This document shows positions 31,001 to 40,088 of a DNA stretch of 64,000 nucleotides, one piece after another. The notes beneath the pieces are model-generated. The model was given only the letters and a program-made list of their open reading frames with translations. It did not search any database and was not told where the DNA came from. The first letter of the stretch is position 1, and every line of letters starts with the position of its first letter. The stretch is from Diploptera punctata (taxonomy: Eukaryota; Arthropoda; Insecta; Blattodea; Blaberidae): contig JASPKZ010007284.1 in NCBI GenBank assembly GCA_030220185.1, forward strand, positions 541,098 through 605,097, written 5' to 3'. A program made the translations under genes and the position numbers.

Positions 31001-31247
31001 ATTGAGGGGTCTAGTGAGAGAGGGAGTTATGCCACTTTGAGAAGAAATGGAAATAAATTGGGTTTTATAAAGCAATATATTACGAAATTATTTGTACAGT
31101 AAAGGGGTAACTTCTTTCTTCTTTAACTTACTGTTATGTAAACTATGCAAAAGGAAAAATATAAATTTTAATATAAATAGCACTGATTATTTCCATTTCT
31201 TCTCAAAGTGGCATAGCTCCCTCTCTCATTAGACCCCTCAATTTATA
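31001..31247. mobile_element. MITE with ~55-bp TIRs, ends like the DUF7869 element
   Basis: ATTGAGGGGTCTAGTGAGAG AGGGAGTTATGCCACTTTGA at left and the complement at right. The first bases, ATTGAGGGG..AGTG, are shared with the element at 19,893. Confidence 0.8.
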
Positions 31248-31297
31248 AGATAGCTGAAGATGGGAGGGATGTCTCCTGAAACTGCAGTCCTGTGCTT
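31247..31297 (+). ncRNA. Hammerhead ribozyme candidate, best helix I
   Basis: Helix I AAGATAG (31,247-31,253) with CTGTGCTT (31,290-31,297), seven pairs and one bulge. CTGAAGA (31,254-31,260), extra U, helix II five pairs (GGGAG/CTCCT, one G-U), GAAA (31,278-31,281), helix III A-U and C-G closed by TGCA, GTC (31,287-31,289). All invariant core bases are present. This is the most complete three-helix fold in the window. Confidence 0.7.
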
Positions 31298-31409
31298 GAA
31301 GAACACCGAGTTTATGAGGTGAGATTTTCATGACTCACTATATAGTTATTAACTTGAAAGCCTCATATTGTCATTTCCCATAATTAATTTATGAAAGATT
31401 AAACTATAT

Positions 31410-31471
31410 CTTCTTGGAAAAAGATCAACACTGGAGTAAGACAGGGATGTGGATATTTACTGATGCATTTC

Positions 31472-31509
<38 letters not shown>

Positions 31510-32313
31510 TAGATTAATAAACAAATTGAGAAAAACACAACGAGGATATATACCCATCAATAGGAACCTCAAACTCGATGCTCTTATTTTTGCAGACGAT
31601 TTAGCTCTTCTGGCACTTTCCGAAAATGATTTGCAACGACCAATTTATAATTTACAAAACATATCTGCCAAATTTAATATGGAAATATCAATTAACAAAA
31701 CTAAAAGTATGGCATTTCACGGGTAGGACGCCATACAAAGTAAAATCTGTCTCCAGAATAAAACTTTAGAGAGATCTAATCAATTTAATTATCTTGGATA
31801 TTATCTCTCTATCTGGAATGGAAAGGATATCCCTGAAAAAAATTACTAGTTATAATCAAAGTTTGGGAATTATTAATCAAGTTATGAAACCATCCCGTGT
31901 ACAAAAAAAAAAAAACACCAGATTACGTTTATGTAACACTTTGGCTAGACCAGTGTTGACCTATGGTAGTGAAGAATGGAAACTAAAAAGACAACATGAA
32001 AGCAGAATAACGGCTTGTGAAATGAGATTTATGCGCAGAACAGCGGGTTACACCAGATGGGATCAGAAAAGGAACACCGATATCTTAGAGAATTGAAGAC
32101 TATGCCAATTTTGGAATATATTAAACAGTACCAACTAAATTGGAAACACCATCTTGAAAGAATAAGTTCAAATCGGATCCCCAAAGCTGTTTATAATTAT
32201 ATACCAAGAGGACGAAGATCTCTGGGCCGTCCTATGAAACGCTGGAGGGAAAATTTTCTATAGGATCGTAACAGGCCTTGGCCTAATACTTGGAAGGAAG
32301 AAGAAGAAGAAGA
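31410..32313 (+). pseudogene. LINE with reverse transcriptase motifs B-C and C-terminus
   Basis: Upstream frame has INTGVRQGCGYLL (RT motif B), then an (AT)n run at ~31,475-31,506 read as an Ile-Tyr repeat, then LDALIFADDLALLA (motif C, catalytic ADD) and INKTKSMAF. After shifts: LARPVLTYGSEEWKLKRQHE, CEMRFMRRTAGYTRWDQ, YQLNWKHHLERISSNRIPKA and RRSLGRPMKRWREN. 3' end AACAGGCCTTGGCCTAATAC and (AAG)n. Likely RTE-like or related non-LTR clade. Possible TSD AGATTAAACTAT / AGATTTAACTAT. The 5' part, including the endonuclease, is missing. Confidence 0.8.
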
Positions 32314-32873
32314 TTTAACTATTAATTTGATTTTAAGTATAATCTAATTTATATTTAAAAAATAACACTGTTAGCCTGGATAAAGTGCTAACAAAGACCC
32401 TTTTTCACTGCATAACAGTAGTACAGTTTTATCATAGTCATCAGTGGTGCCACTAATGTGGACTAAATAATATCCTTATAATATTTGTAATTTTGATAAC
32501 CCACTTAAGGATTCTAACAAATTTATTCACTGATCATTGGAATTAACGACATTTTGGAAATCATTGTTTTGTTCAAAAATTGAATAAATTAGAATTTTTT
32601 TCTTTAGCAAGTGATAATATGTAATTATGAATAATTGTTAATGTTCAGGTAACTTGATATAAGTATTACTTACTCACTCACTGGCACTATCGAACCCGAA
32701 GGTTCATGGCCGCGCGGACATAAGCTCTCCAGATATAAGTATTGTTAGTGAATATTCATAGTTGACATGGTTACAAATCTGAGTGATTCATGTGTGTTTT
32801 TTTTAATGTATCTACTTTTTCCCTCCTGGGCCTACTCAATATTTTCTTAAAAGTTGTCTCCATAGATAGTCAT
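32314..32873. other. Unassigned stretch with a short SINE-like fragment
   Basis: 32,670-32,736 (CACTGGCACTATCGAACCCG AAGGTTCATG) matches 26,642-26,706 in inverse. Otherwise nothing recognised. Confidence 0.45.
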
Positions 32874-32876
32874 TTA

Positions 32877-33096
32877 GGCCAGTATTCAAGAACCAAGTTT
32901 TTCCGCGAAGAGCGACTCTCAGCCCGTCTCTCCGATGGTTAATTATGTGGGACATTCAGAACCAACTGTATTCACATCATGTTCTAACAAGATATTTATT
33001 AAAAAACTTTTCGGGAACACATTTCAGAATGAGAGCCCCAGCTCACGGAAGATGAAGATGGCATGGCCTAGAGGGCTTGGTTCCTGAATACCGGCC
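32877..33096. mobile_element. PIF/Harbinger-type MITE with TTA TSD
   Basis: TTA (32,874-32,876), GGCCAGTATTCAAGAACCAA at left and the complement of GGCCGGTATTCAGGAACCAA at right, TTA (33,097-33,099). Terminal GGCC-GTATTCA and a 3-bp TTA duplication fit PIF/Harbinger. 220 bp, non-coding. Confidence 0.8.
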
Positions 33097-33099
33097 TTA

Positions 33100-33845
33100 G
33101 TTTTTGATATATTTGCTGTGAATAAGTTTGCTCCATATCTCAAAGAAAAATAAGTTGGTGCCAATTGTGATTAAACTATACAGTTTTATATGCAAATATT
33201 ACTTAAATCATTGCATCTATATGGATATTTTATAAAAAATAGATAACATTGTTGACAGAGTTCTAGGTAGCAATGTTAGACATATCTGTTCCCTAGGTAG
33301 TAATATAGATTTTTATGTATATGCATACAATATTACTTGTGTTGCTCTAAGGAAACATAGTTTTCATATTTATAGAGTGTGATGTCTTCCCTACAGAGTC
33401 ATATATTTTAACTGTAGGAATTCCATTATTTGAAAGTAAGAGGGTGAATTATTTTTATTAAAAGATAAACAAAGCGCACAATATCTTTAAATTATATTGA
33501 TAAATGTTGATTGTCACTGTTTATGGATGTTTGATGTCAAACGTTTATTGTTTTATTTATATAATGATATTTTACAGACATTCATAAACCAATGGATTTT
33601 GACAGAAGTTTTCTTTATAGATTAGTATTTAATTTGTAATGTTAGTTTCTGATTTACAAATCAAGAATATAAAAAAGTATGTACAAAATCTCAGGATGGT
33701 TTATGTTGTGTTTCAAGAAACAAATTGTGCAAGATGAACTTCAAATTTACTTACTTAATGTATAGAGTCTTTCATGTATTACACAATTTTTTAAAATTTA
33801 ATAATTAATAATAATAAAATTCATTGTTAAAACCGTTGAGGTGGA
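33100..33845. other. AT-rich stretch, nothing recognised
   Basis: No coding frame, tRNA or inverted repeat recognised. Confidence 0.4.
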
Positions 33846-33924
33846 GAGTCATAAAATAAAATAAGTTAAAATATACCTTCTTAGGTTAAATCCGTCGTCC
33901 TCAACTTATAAAATATGCAATCTT

Positions 33925-33972
33925 TATACCTGTAGGCCTTTCAGAACATCCGTTCCATCTTCAGCAGGTCCC
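33925..33972 (-). ncRNA. Hammerhead ribozyme candidate, left arm of palindrome
   Basis: Minus strand: CCTG, CTGAAGA (33,958-33,964), TG, helix GAAC/GTTC with GGAT loop, GAAA (33,939-33,942), loop GGCC, TA, CAGG. Same structure as the right arm. Confidence 0.65.
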
Positions 33973-34014
33973 TCTTCGCTACAACATCCAGTATGATGGT
34001 TGTTGTAGCGAAGA

Positions 34015-34062
34015 GGGACCTGCTGAAGATGGAACGGATGTTCTGAAAGGCCTACAGGCATA
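34015..34062 (+). ncRNA. Hammerhead ribozyme candidate, right arm of palindrome
   Basis: Helix I CCTG (34,019-34,022) with CAGG (34,055-34,058). CTGAAGA (34,023-34,029), helix II GAAC/GTTC closed by GGAT, GAAA (34,045-34,048), one-pair helix III A-U closed by GGCC, then UA with A as position 17. Core complete. Confidence 0.65.
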
Positions 34063-34998
34063 AAGATTACATATTTTAACTTACTTTATTTTATGTAATA
34101 ATTAAGTTAAAACACATTTGAATAAAAAATGTATTTTTTTTATTTTCATCTGCAGACACTCCCATTTAAGTGCAGAAAATTATATCAGTCATAAGTCCAC
34201 CTGCACTGTCACGGCAGACGGTTACTCGGTCTATAAAGTTCGTGATGACCCTTTCACAGGCAGTGTTATTGATGACACGTTGACTTTCTTCCTTAAGTTG
34301 GAGAACTGTTTATGGTTTGTTCATGTAGGCTTTGGACTTTACACAACCCAATAAAAAGAAGTCACATGGAGTAAGGTCACAAGTTCTGGAAGGTCATTTC
34401 AACTCGCCAGGAATTGTCATCACTAGGGCAGGGCAATTAATGATTTTGCATATTTTTCTTATGAAGGTTGAAACGTTGCTTGCATAGTCTATATAAAAAT
34501 GTATGGCATTAAAAAAACGGATTAAATAAAAGCAATTCGTTAGGGCATTTTTTTGCATTTTCTTAACTTTTATAGGGATAGGTCATTTTTTGGCAATTTT
34601 TGGCCATTTTGAGCATTTTTTACACTTTTCCGGAAGTCTGTGATATTATTTGTTTCATTTGATATTTTTATTATAATTCAGTATATTTCCTTGTCAATAC
34701 AATTTATTGGGATTAAGTAGATGTTTTTCTAATTACTACCCCTATTTTTCAAGCTATGTGCATAATGAACTTGCCCACTTCTAGGAATTTTATTCAATTT
34801 CTTAGAGCTCATGCTAGCTTTTACCCCTATTTTGATTGTTAACTGCAATTCAAAATTGTTGTAAAAGTACACTGTATAATTGAAATGGATTTTCTGCAAT
34901 AAAAGGTACCCTAATATGTATTTTTAAATACTTTTATTTTAATATTTTGATGTAAAGTTAAATTTTATATCATTCAATAATCAAGTTAGTATTTAATA

Positions 34999-36543
34999 CA
35001 CTGCTCAAAACAATTAGAGGAACACTTGTAATAAATTGAATAAGTAATTGTTTTTTAAAGCTGTGATCCTGAAAGTTGGACAATATGTAAATTGAATTAT
35101 TAATTTTATCATTGGATACAAATTTTAAAGATCCATGGCCTAAATACAGAGAAATTACCTCAAACAACAAATATAGAATTTTTTTTTTATTTTGGAAGGC
35201 ACTGGTCACTTCTAATTGGTAAGCTTCCTGATGTTGCTATAGTGACGAATGTTGATTATTGCATTGTTTATTGAAGTCTCTGACAAAATGAGGCATTTAA
35301 ATGAGTTTGAAGTGTATCATGCTATACATCTTTTACGACAAGGTCAATCTCTGCGACAAGTGGCTAGAGAGCTTGGGGTTTCTCCTTCCATGGTGTCCAC
35401 GTTACGCAACAGGCACAGAGAGACAGGCCAGTACTGTAGAAGACGTGGCCAGGGCCGTAAATTTAAAACAAGCCCCAGGATGACAGATACGTTGTTCTTT
35501 CTGCTCTTCGAAAGCGTACAAAAACTGCAAAATACCTGCAGAATGACCTTCATATGGCTTCCGGAATCCGGGTTTCTGACCAAACCATAAGGAACAGATT
35601 AAGGAAAGAGAATATTCGTCCAAAAAGGCCCGTTAAAAACCACGCTTAACAAATGGACATAAGGCAGCAAGACGTACGTATGCTGAAAAACATGGTGATT
35701 GGAACCTGAATCAGTGGGAGTCTGTGCTCTTCTCGGACGAATCCAGGTATCGTCTTACACGTTGTGATGGTCGATTGAGGGTGTGGGGACGGCCAGGAGA
35801 AAGATTTTCTGCAGAGGCTATACAGGAAATTGATAGATTCGGAGGAGGTTCCATAATGGTGTGGGCCGGAGTTATGTACAACAATCGTACGGACCTTGTA
35901 CTTGTTCCTCAGCGACTGAATGCTGTCCGGTATATCGAGCACGTTCTGGAAGAGCATGTAGTACCTGCTGCCATTGGAGTAGGCCCTGGATTTCTGTTTA
36001 TGCAGGATAATGCCAGGGCACATTCTGCGGCTGTCACCAGGGATTTCCTGAGGAGGAATAAAATTGAGGTAATGGAGTGGCCAGCGGTCAGCCCAGACCT
36101 CAACCCTATTGAACACTTGTGGGATCTTCTAGACAGGAAGGTCAGGAACCGACATCAAGCTCCACAAACTCTGCAGCAACTTGGAGATGCTCTGAAAGAG
36201 GAATGGGAGAATATCCCGCAAGAGGAAATCCAGAATCTTATTGGGAGCATGCCACGAAGGTGCCAAAGTGTCATCGAATGTCATTGGAGGCCATACACGA
36301 TACTAACTCTATATAACGAGTGTTTAACTTTGAAAAATAAGCACAAGATTCAATTGCTTACATAGCGGAATTAAATGAAAAGTTAATTGTCAGCGTTATT
36401 CATTTGTTTCTACTGACATGAGCAATAAATAAATAAATAAATAACCTCAAATAATGTACTTCATTAATTTCATGTTTGTACCTTTATCCAATGAAAAAAT
36501 ATTTGCATATTTGATAGTGTTCCTCTAATTGTTTTGAGCAGTG
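34999..36543 (+). mobile_element. Tc1-type transposon, full length
   Basis: TIRs CACTGCTCAAAACAATTAGA GGAACAC at 34,999-35,025 and the exact complement at 36,517-36,543. TA precedes the left end; the right TA is mutated (AATA). Contains the transposase pseudogene at 35,288-36,365. 1545 bp, typical Tc1 size. Confidence 0.9.
35288..36365 (+). pseudogene. Tc1-like DD34E transposase, disrupted
   Basis: Start ATG at 35,288 gives MRHLNEFEVYHAIHLLRQGQ then SLRQVARELGVSPSMVSTLR (paired-like HTH) and a GRGRK-type linker RRRGQGRKFKT. A frameshift at ~35,480 moves the N-terminal domain end into another frame, a TAA occurs at ~35,646, and the catalytic domain is open from 35,724 to 36,365: SDES (first D), QDNARAHSAA (second D), SPDLNPIEHLWD (E, 34 residues after the second D). 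The catalytic triad is intact although the reading frame is broken, so this copy is not autonomous but is fairly young. Confidence 0.85.
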
Positions 36544-36830
36544 AATAATAAATAGTATTTTTATTGGTAATTTTTAACTTTTTATTCGTCATATTTTTTA
36601 TTTTATTCGTCATTTTTTTTATTTTTAGGTCATAAATATATTTTTTATTTTACATTTTTTACCAATTTATAGGTCATTAAATGCCTTGCCCTAGTCATCA
36701 CAGACTTCATAAATCGAGTTGGTACCTGCCGTGACAGTGCAGGTGGACATGCCTGATATAATTTTCTGCACTTAAATGGAAGTGTATGTAGATGAAAAAA
36801 ATAATTCGATGCATTTTTATTTAATTATTG

Positions 36831-37010
36831 CATTTTTTAAAATTGCATACTATATGAAAGACCCTCCACTATTGAAAGCAAAATTTACCGATCTCACCAT
36901 CCTAGTAATACCTTAGTTGCCTGCTAGATGTTTTATAGGATCGGTATGTTGACGGCAAACCATTCACGACATTTATGGGCAAATAAGTATAACTAATATT
37001 GAATTTTTAT
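36831..37010. other. Unassigned spacer
   Basis: Nothing recognised. Confidence 0.35.
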
Positions 37011-37226
37011 AGGAAAAATCACCACGAGGATTAATTTAAGGGGGCATGGTAGTCTGAGCATATGGTTATTATGCAGCAGTGAAATCAAATTACTATTTCT
37101 TATGAACTTGTAAATAAATAAGCCTGAAAATTTTACACCATACACACAACAAATTTGAGAATATTTTGGCTTTTAGTTTATATCTCCAACTTACATACTT
37201 GATTTTATAAAAAAATTAAATCTGAA

Positions 37227-37257
<31 letters not shown>

Positions 37258-37323
37258 ACATGAAGGACTTTGGGTACATTTTTCTCAGAAACCCCTTGTA
37301 GTATAGAAACATCATTTTCTGTG

Positions 37324-38001
37324 CTTATTATCATAAGTAATGCCACGAGTGATTTCCAAATTATCGATAAATTCACGACTCACGAAGTGAGGAGTGAATT
37401 TATCTAGAGAATTTGGAAATCAAGAGTGGCATTTGTTAGGACTATTTAACGAATAAAATTAAGCTGTTTACTCACAAATCATTATTTAACTATAGTTATT
37501 TTAAAATATTTATACATTTAATGTAAACGGCGATGTTTGAAAACAAATGAGAAACGATAGGTACGCTTCTACTGCTTCATTTGTTTATCACTGCAACCAG
37601 ATCATACTATTTATTGCCAAAGGAACGCAATATTGTAAGAATGCTCTCTAGTGGAGAAAAAATGAAACACATCAATCTGTATATTAATTCATTTTTGATG
37701 TCGTATACATTTAAGAAAGTGCAAACAGTGGTTTCTTTTTTTGGTGGTATAATCAATTGCTACAAATGTTGACATGTAAGCACTATTATATACAATCTGG
37801 TAGCCGTATTTGTTATAGGCTCAGTCACTGCAAAATAACGGTCAGACCTGTTCAGAATATTAAAAAGGAGGAGCTTTGCTTAATATATGATAATCCTAAC
37901 GTTGATAATTATTTCGTGAAACACGTCTCTGATTGGTTGTAATACAGAAATCATTGAAACGTGATTGGTCATTGACTCCCATTTGGGGCATGAGTTAAAT
38001 A
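37324..38001 (+). repeat. Dispersed repeat R, copy 2
   Basis: Same order and orientation as 4725-5456. Has an extra hairpin (GATAAATTCACGACTCACGA and complement, ~37,364-37,404) inside the first hairpin. Confidence 0.7.
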
Positions 38002-38014
38002 GTCATTATAATTA

Positions 38015-38377
38015 ACAATATGCATGGCCAAAATAATTGGATTATCTGTATTGATCCAATGGGAAAAAAATATTTGCATTTGGAAAATAAATAAATAAAT
38101 ATTAATACTATTTTGTCATTCTTTTCAGAGTCTAAAATCCATGATTTTTATTATAACTTTGTGAAAGTGGCGGCAAATATTCATAAAAACGTGGAATAGA
38201 AGTATGCAAAATTTCAGCTTTCTACCTCAAGTAGTTTTTGAGGAAATGGTACCTAAATATCTAAAAATAACATTTTGAGAAAATGTTATTTTCCAAATGC
38301 AACTTTTTTTCCCCCATTGAACCAGTAGAGATAATCCAATTATTTTGGCCATGCATATTCTTAATTATAATGATAAT
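38015..38377. mobile_element. MITE with ~90-bp inverted ends
   Basis: ATATGCATGGCCAAAATAAT TGGATTATCT and CCAATG..TTTGCATTTGGAAAATAA at left have complements at 38,280-38,365. No coding capacity. Confidence 0.75.
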
Positions 38378-39694
38378 AAGCACTGAAAATTATGATTCTA
38401 TGAGAAAAATATACCCAAAATCCTTCATGTTTTGATTTCATTTCTGCATAGCAACCATATGCTCAGACTACCATGTCCCCTTAAGGTTTAAATTAATAAT
38501 CTTTATACTTCACCTCATATCCAGTCTTCTAATTATACCGGTTTCAAAGCCTAGGTGACTTCATCGTCAATAATTTCTTATTGACTGATGTTATGTCATT
38601 CAGGAGAACAGAGGGAGTAAGAGCAGTTCTCCTGAATGACATAACATCAGTCGACAAGAAATTGCTGAGTATGAAGCCATCTAGGCTTTGAAACCGGTAT
38701 AGTTAAAAGACTGGATATGAGGTGAAGTATAAAGAATTTAAATTTAAATCTTAAGCGTAACTAAAATTAACATGATCTAGTAACTCCTAAAAAAAGAGAG
38801 GCTAAGGCAGTGGCGGGCCCCTCCCGCGAATTTTTAAAGATAAATTATTAAACTAATTAATGAACTATTATCGTGTACTTAAATAAACTTCAGTGCATTA
38901 ATTAGCAAAGAGCATTGCTGACCGGCCACAAGTAAACTCGTGATCGATGCGTTTTTGTTTCTCGTCAGCGGTTACACGAGATATATTATAAGAAAAAATT
39001 GCCGGTCAACAATATGTTAATGTTGAACGAAAAAATGGCAATAGTGTGTCTTGATATTGTGCATATGCAGCGACTCTTTTTCTCAGCCCTCGTTGTTTGT
39101 TTATGCGATCAGCATAAAAGAAGATGTTGACAATGTGAAGGATGATAATGATGTCAAATTATTGTCTTGTTTAGTGTTTAGTAGAAGAACGAAAAATAAT
39201 GGTAAGTACGAATTCATTAACTAATGTAAATAAGGTTAATGTGCAGGCAAGATTCTTCCACATTTCAAACCTAAAAGTTATTGTTTTTATATCCTTAGTA
39301 CCTAGAAATTTGCAATTCAGCCAAATTTTTCTCAGGCTCAATTTCTGTTTTAGGAAAAAAAAAGTTGAAAAAAAAATGGAACTACACTGCTGCTCAAAAT
39401 TAAAGCTTCGTACCATCGAAAAATTGGTAATTTTTAAATGGCTGTATCTTTGCAAAATATGATCGAAAAAAATAACGCCTTGAAAGTTGAAGACGCTTGT
39501 GTCTAAATCAGTAATTCGATTTTTTTCGTCCCCGATATATTTTTTTTTCAGTATAAAGTGGAAGAAGCAGAGCGTCAAAAATTGTCAAGTTTGACTCGTT
39601 ACATATTTTTTATGATACTCGTACATCGTTTTCCATATAATATAATGTAGTTAAATTATGATTTCATTCATTTATTTATTTCATCTAATTTTAA

Positions 39695-39914
39695 CCCTTA
39701 AATTCGTAATGTATCCTTTTGGATACATCAGTTGGTTCAATTAATTTAATATTTTAAATAAATCAGAAGAAAATGAACAAAAAGAAACCACTTAAATATG
39801 TGTCTAATTATGCAATATACCTAAAAATTAGAGTTACACAAGATTCCGTTTTCACTGCGGTCCGCCACATTGAAATAACTAACAGAAGAAATGTGTGTTT
39901 TGCCAATTTAAGGG
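39695..39914. mobile_element. piggyBac-type MITE with TTAA TSD
   Basis: TTAA (39,691-39,694) CCCTTAAATTCG and CCAATTTAAGGG TTAA (39,915-39,918). CCC/GGG ends plus TTAA are diagnostic. Contains an internal palindrome TGTATCCTTTTGGATACA. Confidence 0.8.
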
Positions 39915-40088
39915 TTAACGGAGTTTGTCACATTTTATTCTTGGGTTCTTAGATGCTTAAATGAAACAACTCTGATGTACCGTTTTGGAGACTATTCGAA
40001 TTTACTACACCATAGAAGCGTATGAGATTCTTGTGTGTTTTTTAGTATTATTTACAAGTTTCCCAGATTAAAAATAGCTGATGACATA

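Larger units (their letters stand above)
30665..31395. mobile_element. Penelope-derived foldback with two hammerheads and a MITE inside
   Basis: Left arm 30,700-30,790 and right arm 31,243-31,330 are inverse copies with the MITE (31,001-31,247) and other sequence between. Outer flanks TATAGTGAGTTGTGAAAATC and GATTTTCATGACTCACTATA are inverted; the right side ends CCTCATATTGTCATTTCCC. Confidence 0.75.
33850..34095. mobile_element. Penelope-derived palindrome with two intact hammerhead cores
   Basis: Nearly perfect ~70-bp arms around CAACATCCAGTATGATGGTTG. Outside the ribozymes, AAAATAAAATAAGTTAAAAT and ATTTTAACTTACTTTATTTT form an inverted flank not shared with other loci. Both arms keep the core. 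Confidence 0.8.
34424..36693. mobile_element. Non-autonomous hAT element with perfect 8-bp TSD
   Basis: GTCATCAC at 34,416-34,423 and 36,694-36,701. Ends TAGGGCAGGGCAATTAATGA and the complement of TAGGGCAAGGCATTTAATGA. 8-bp TSDs and TAGGG-type ends are hAT features. Without the nested Tc1 it is ~725 bp, AT-rich and non-coding. Confidence 0.85.
34118..36830. mobile_element. Inverted pair of mariner-like 3' ends, outermost of a three-level nest
   Basis: Minus strand of 34,400-34,150 reads LTPCDFFLLGCVKSKAYMNK P, then LKEESQRVINNT and VCRDSAGG, a mariner-like C-terminus with one stop. Plus strand of 36,702-36,765 reads TDFINRVGTCRDSAGGHA, the same end inverted. Outer sequence (ACTCCCATTTAAGTGCAGAA and complement) continues the inverted repeat on both sides. 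The hAT element at 34,424-36,693 lies between. Confidence 0.65.
37040..38480. mobile_element. Non-autonomous element with TTAA target duplication
   Basis: TTAA at 37,036-37,039 and 38,481-38,484. Ends GGGGGCATGGTAGTCTGAGC and the complement of GGGGACATGGTAGTCTGAGC; inverted repeat continues through ATATGGTT..ATGCAG and, further in, CATGAAGGA..TTGGGTA. TTAA suggests piggyBac-type transposition, though the end begins GGGG rather than CCC. Contains repeat R copy 2 and a MITE. Confidence 0.75.
37011..38770. mobile_element. Hammerhead foldback split by a TTAA element
   Basis: GGAAAAATCACCACGAGG at 37,011 begins the left end; after the TTAA insertion the same element continues at 38,485 with AATAATCTTTATACTTCACC and two arms meeting near 38,610. 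Minus core TTGACGA (38,564-38,570; C3 to U) with GAAACCGGTATA; plus core CTGAGTA (38,665-38,671; G8 to U) with helix AAGCC/GGCTT and GAAACCGGTATAG. Both decayed. Flanks inverted. Confidence 0.65.

Noticed and set aside
35344..36116. Antisense open frames over the Tc1 transposase
   Set aside because: They are shadows of the transposase coding strand.
39199..39578. Opposed 87- and 135-codon frames inside the hAT element
   Set aside because: Phe/Lys-rich low-complexity translations of AT-rich DNA with overlap on both strands; no family resemblance.
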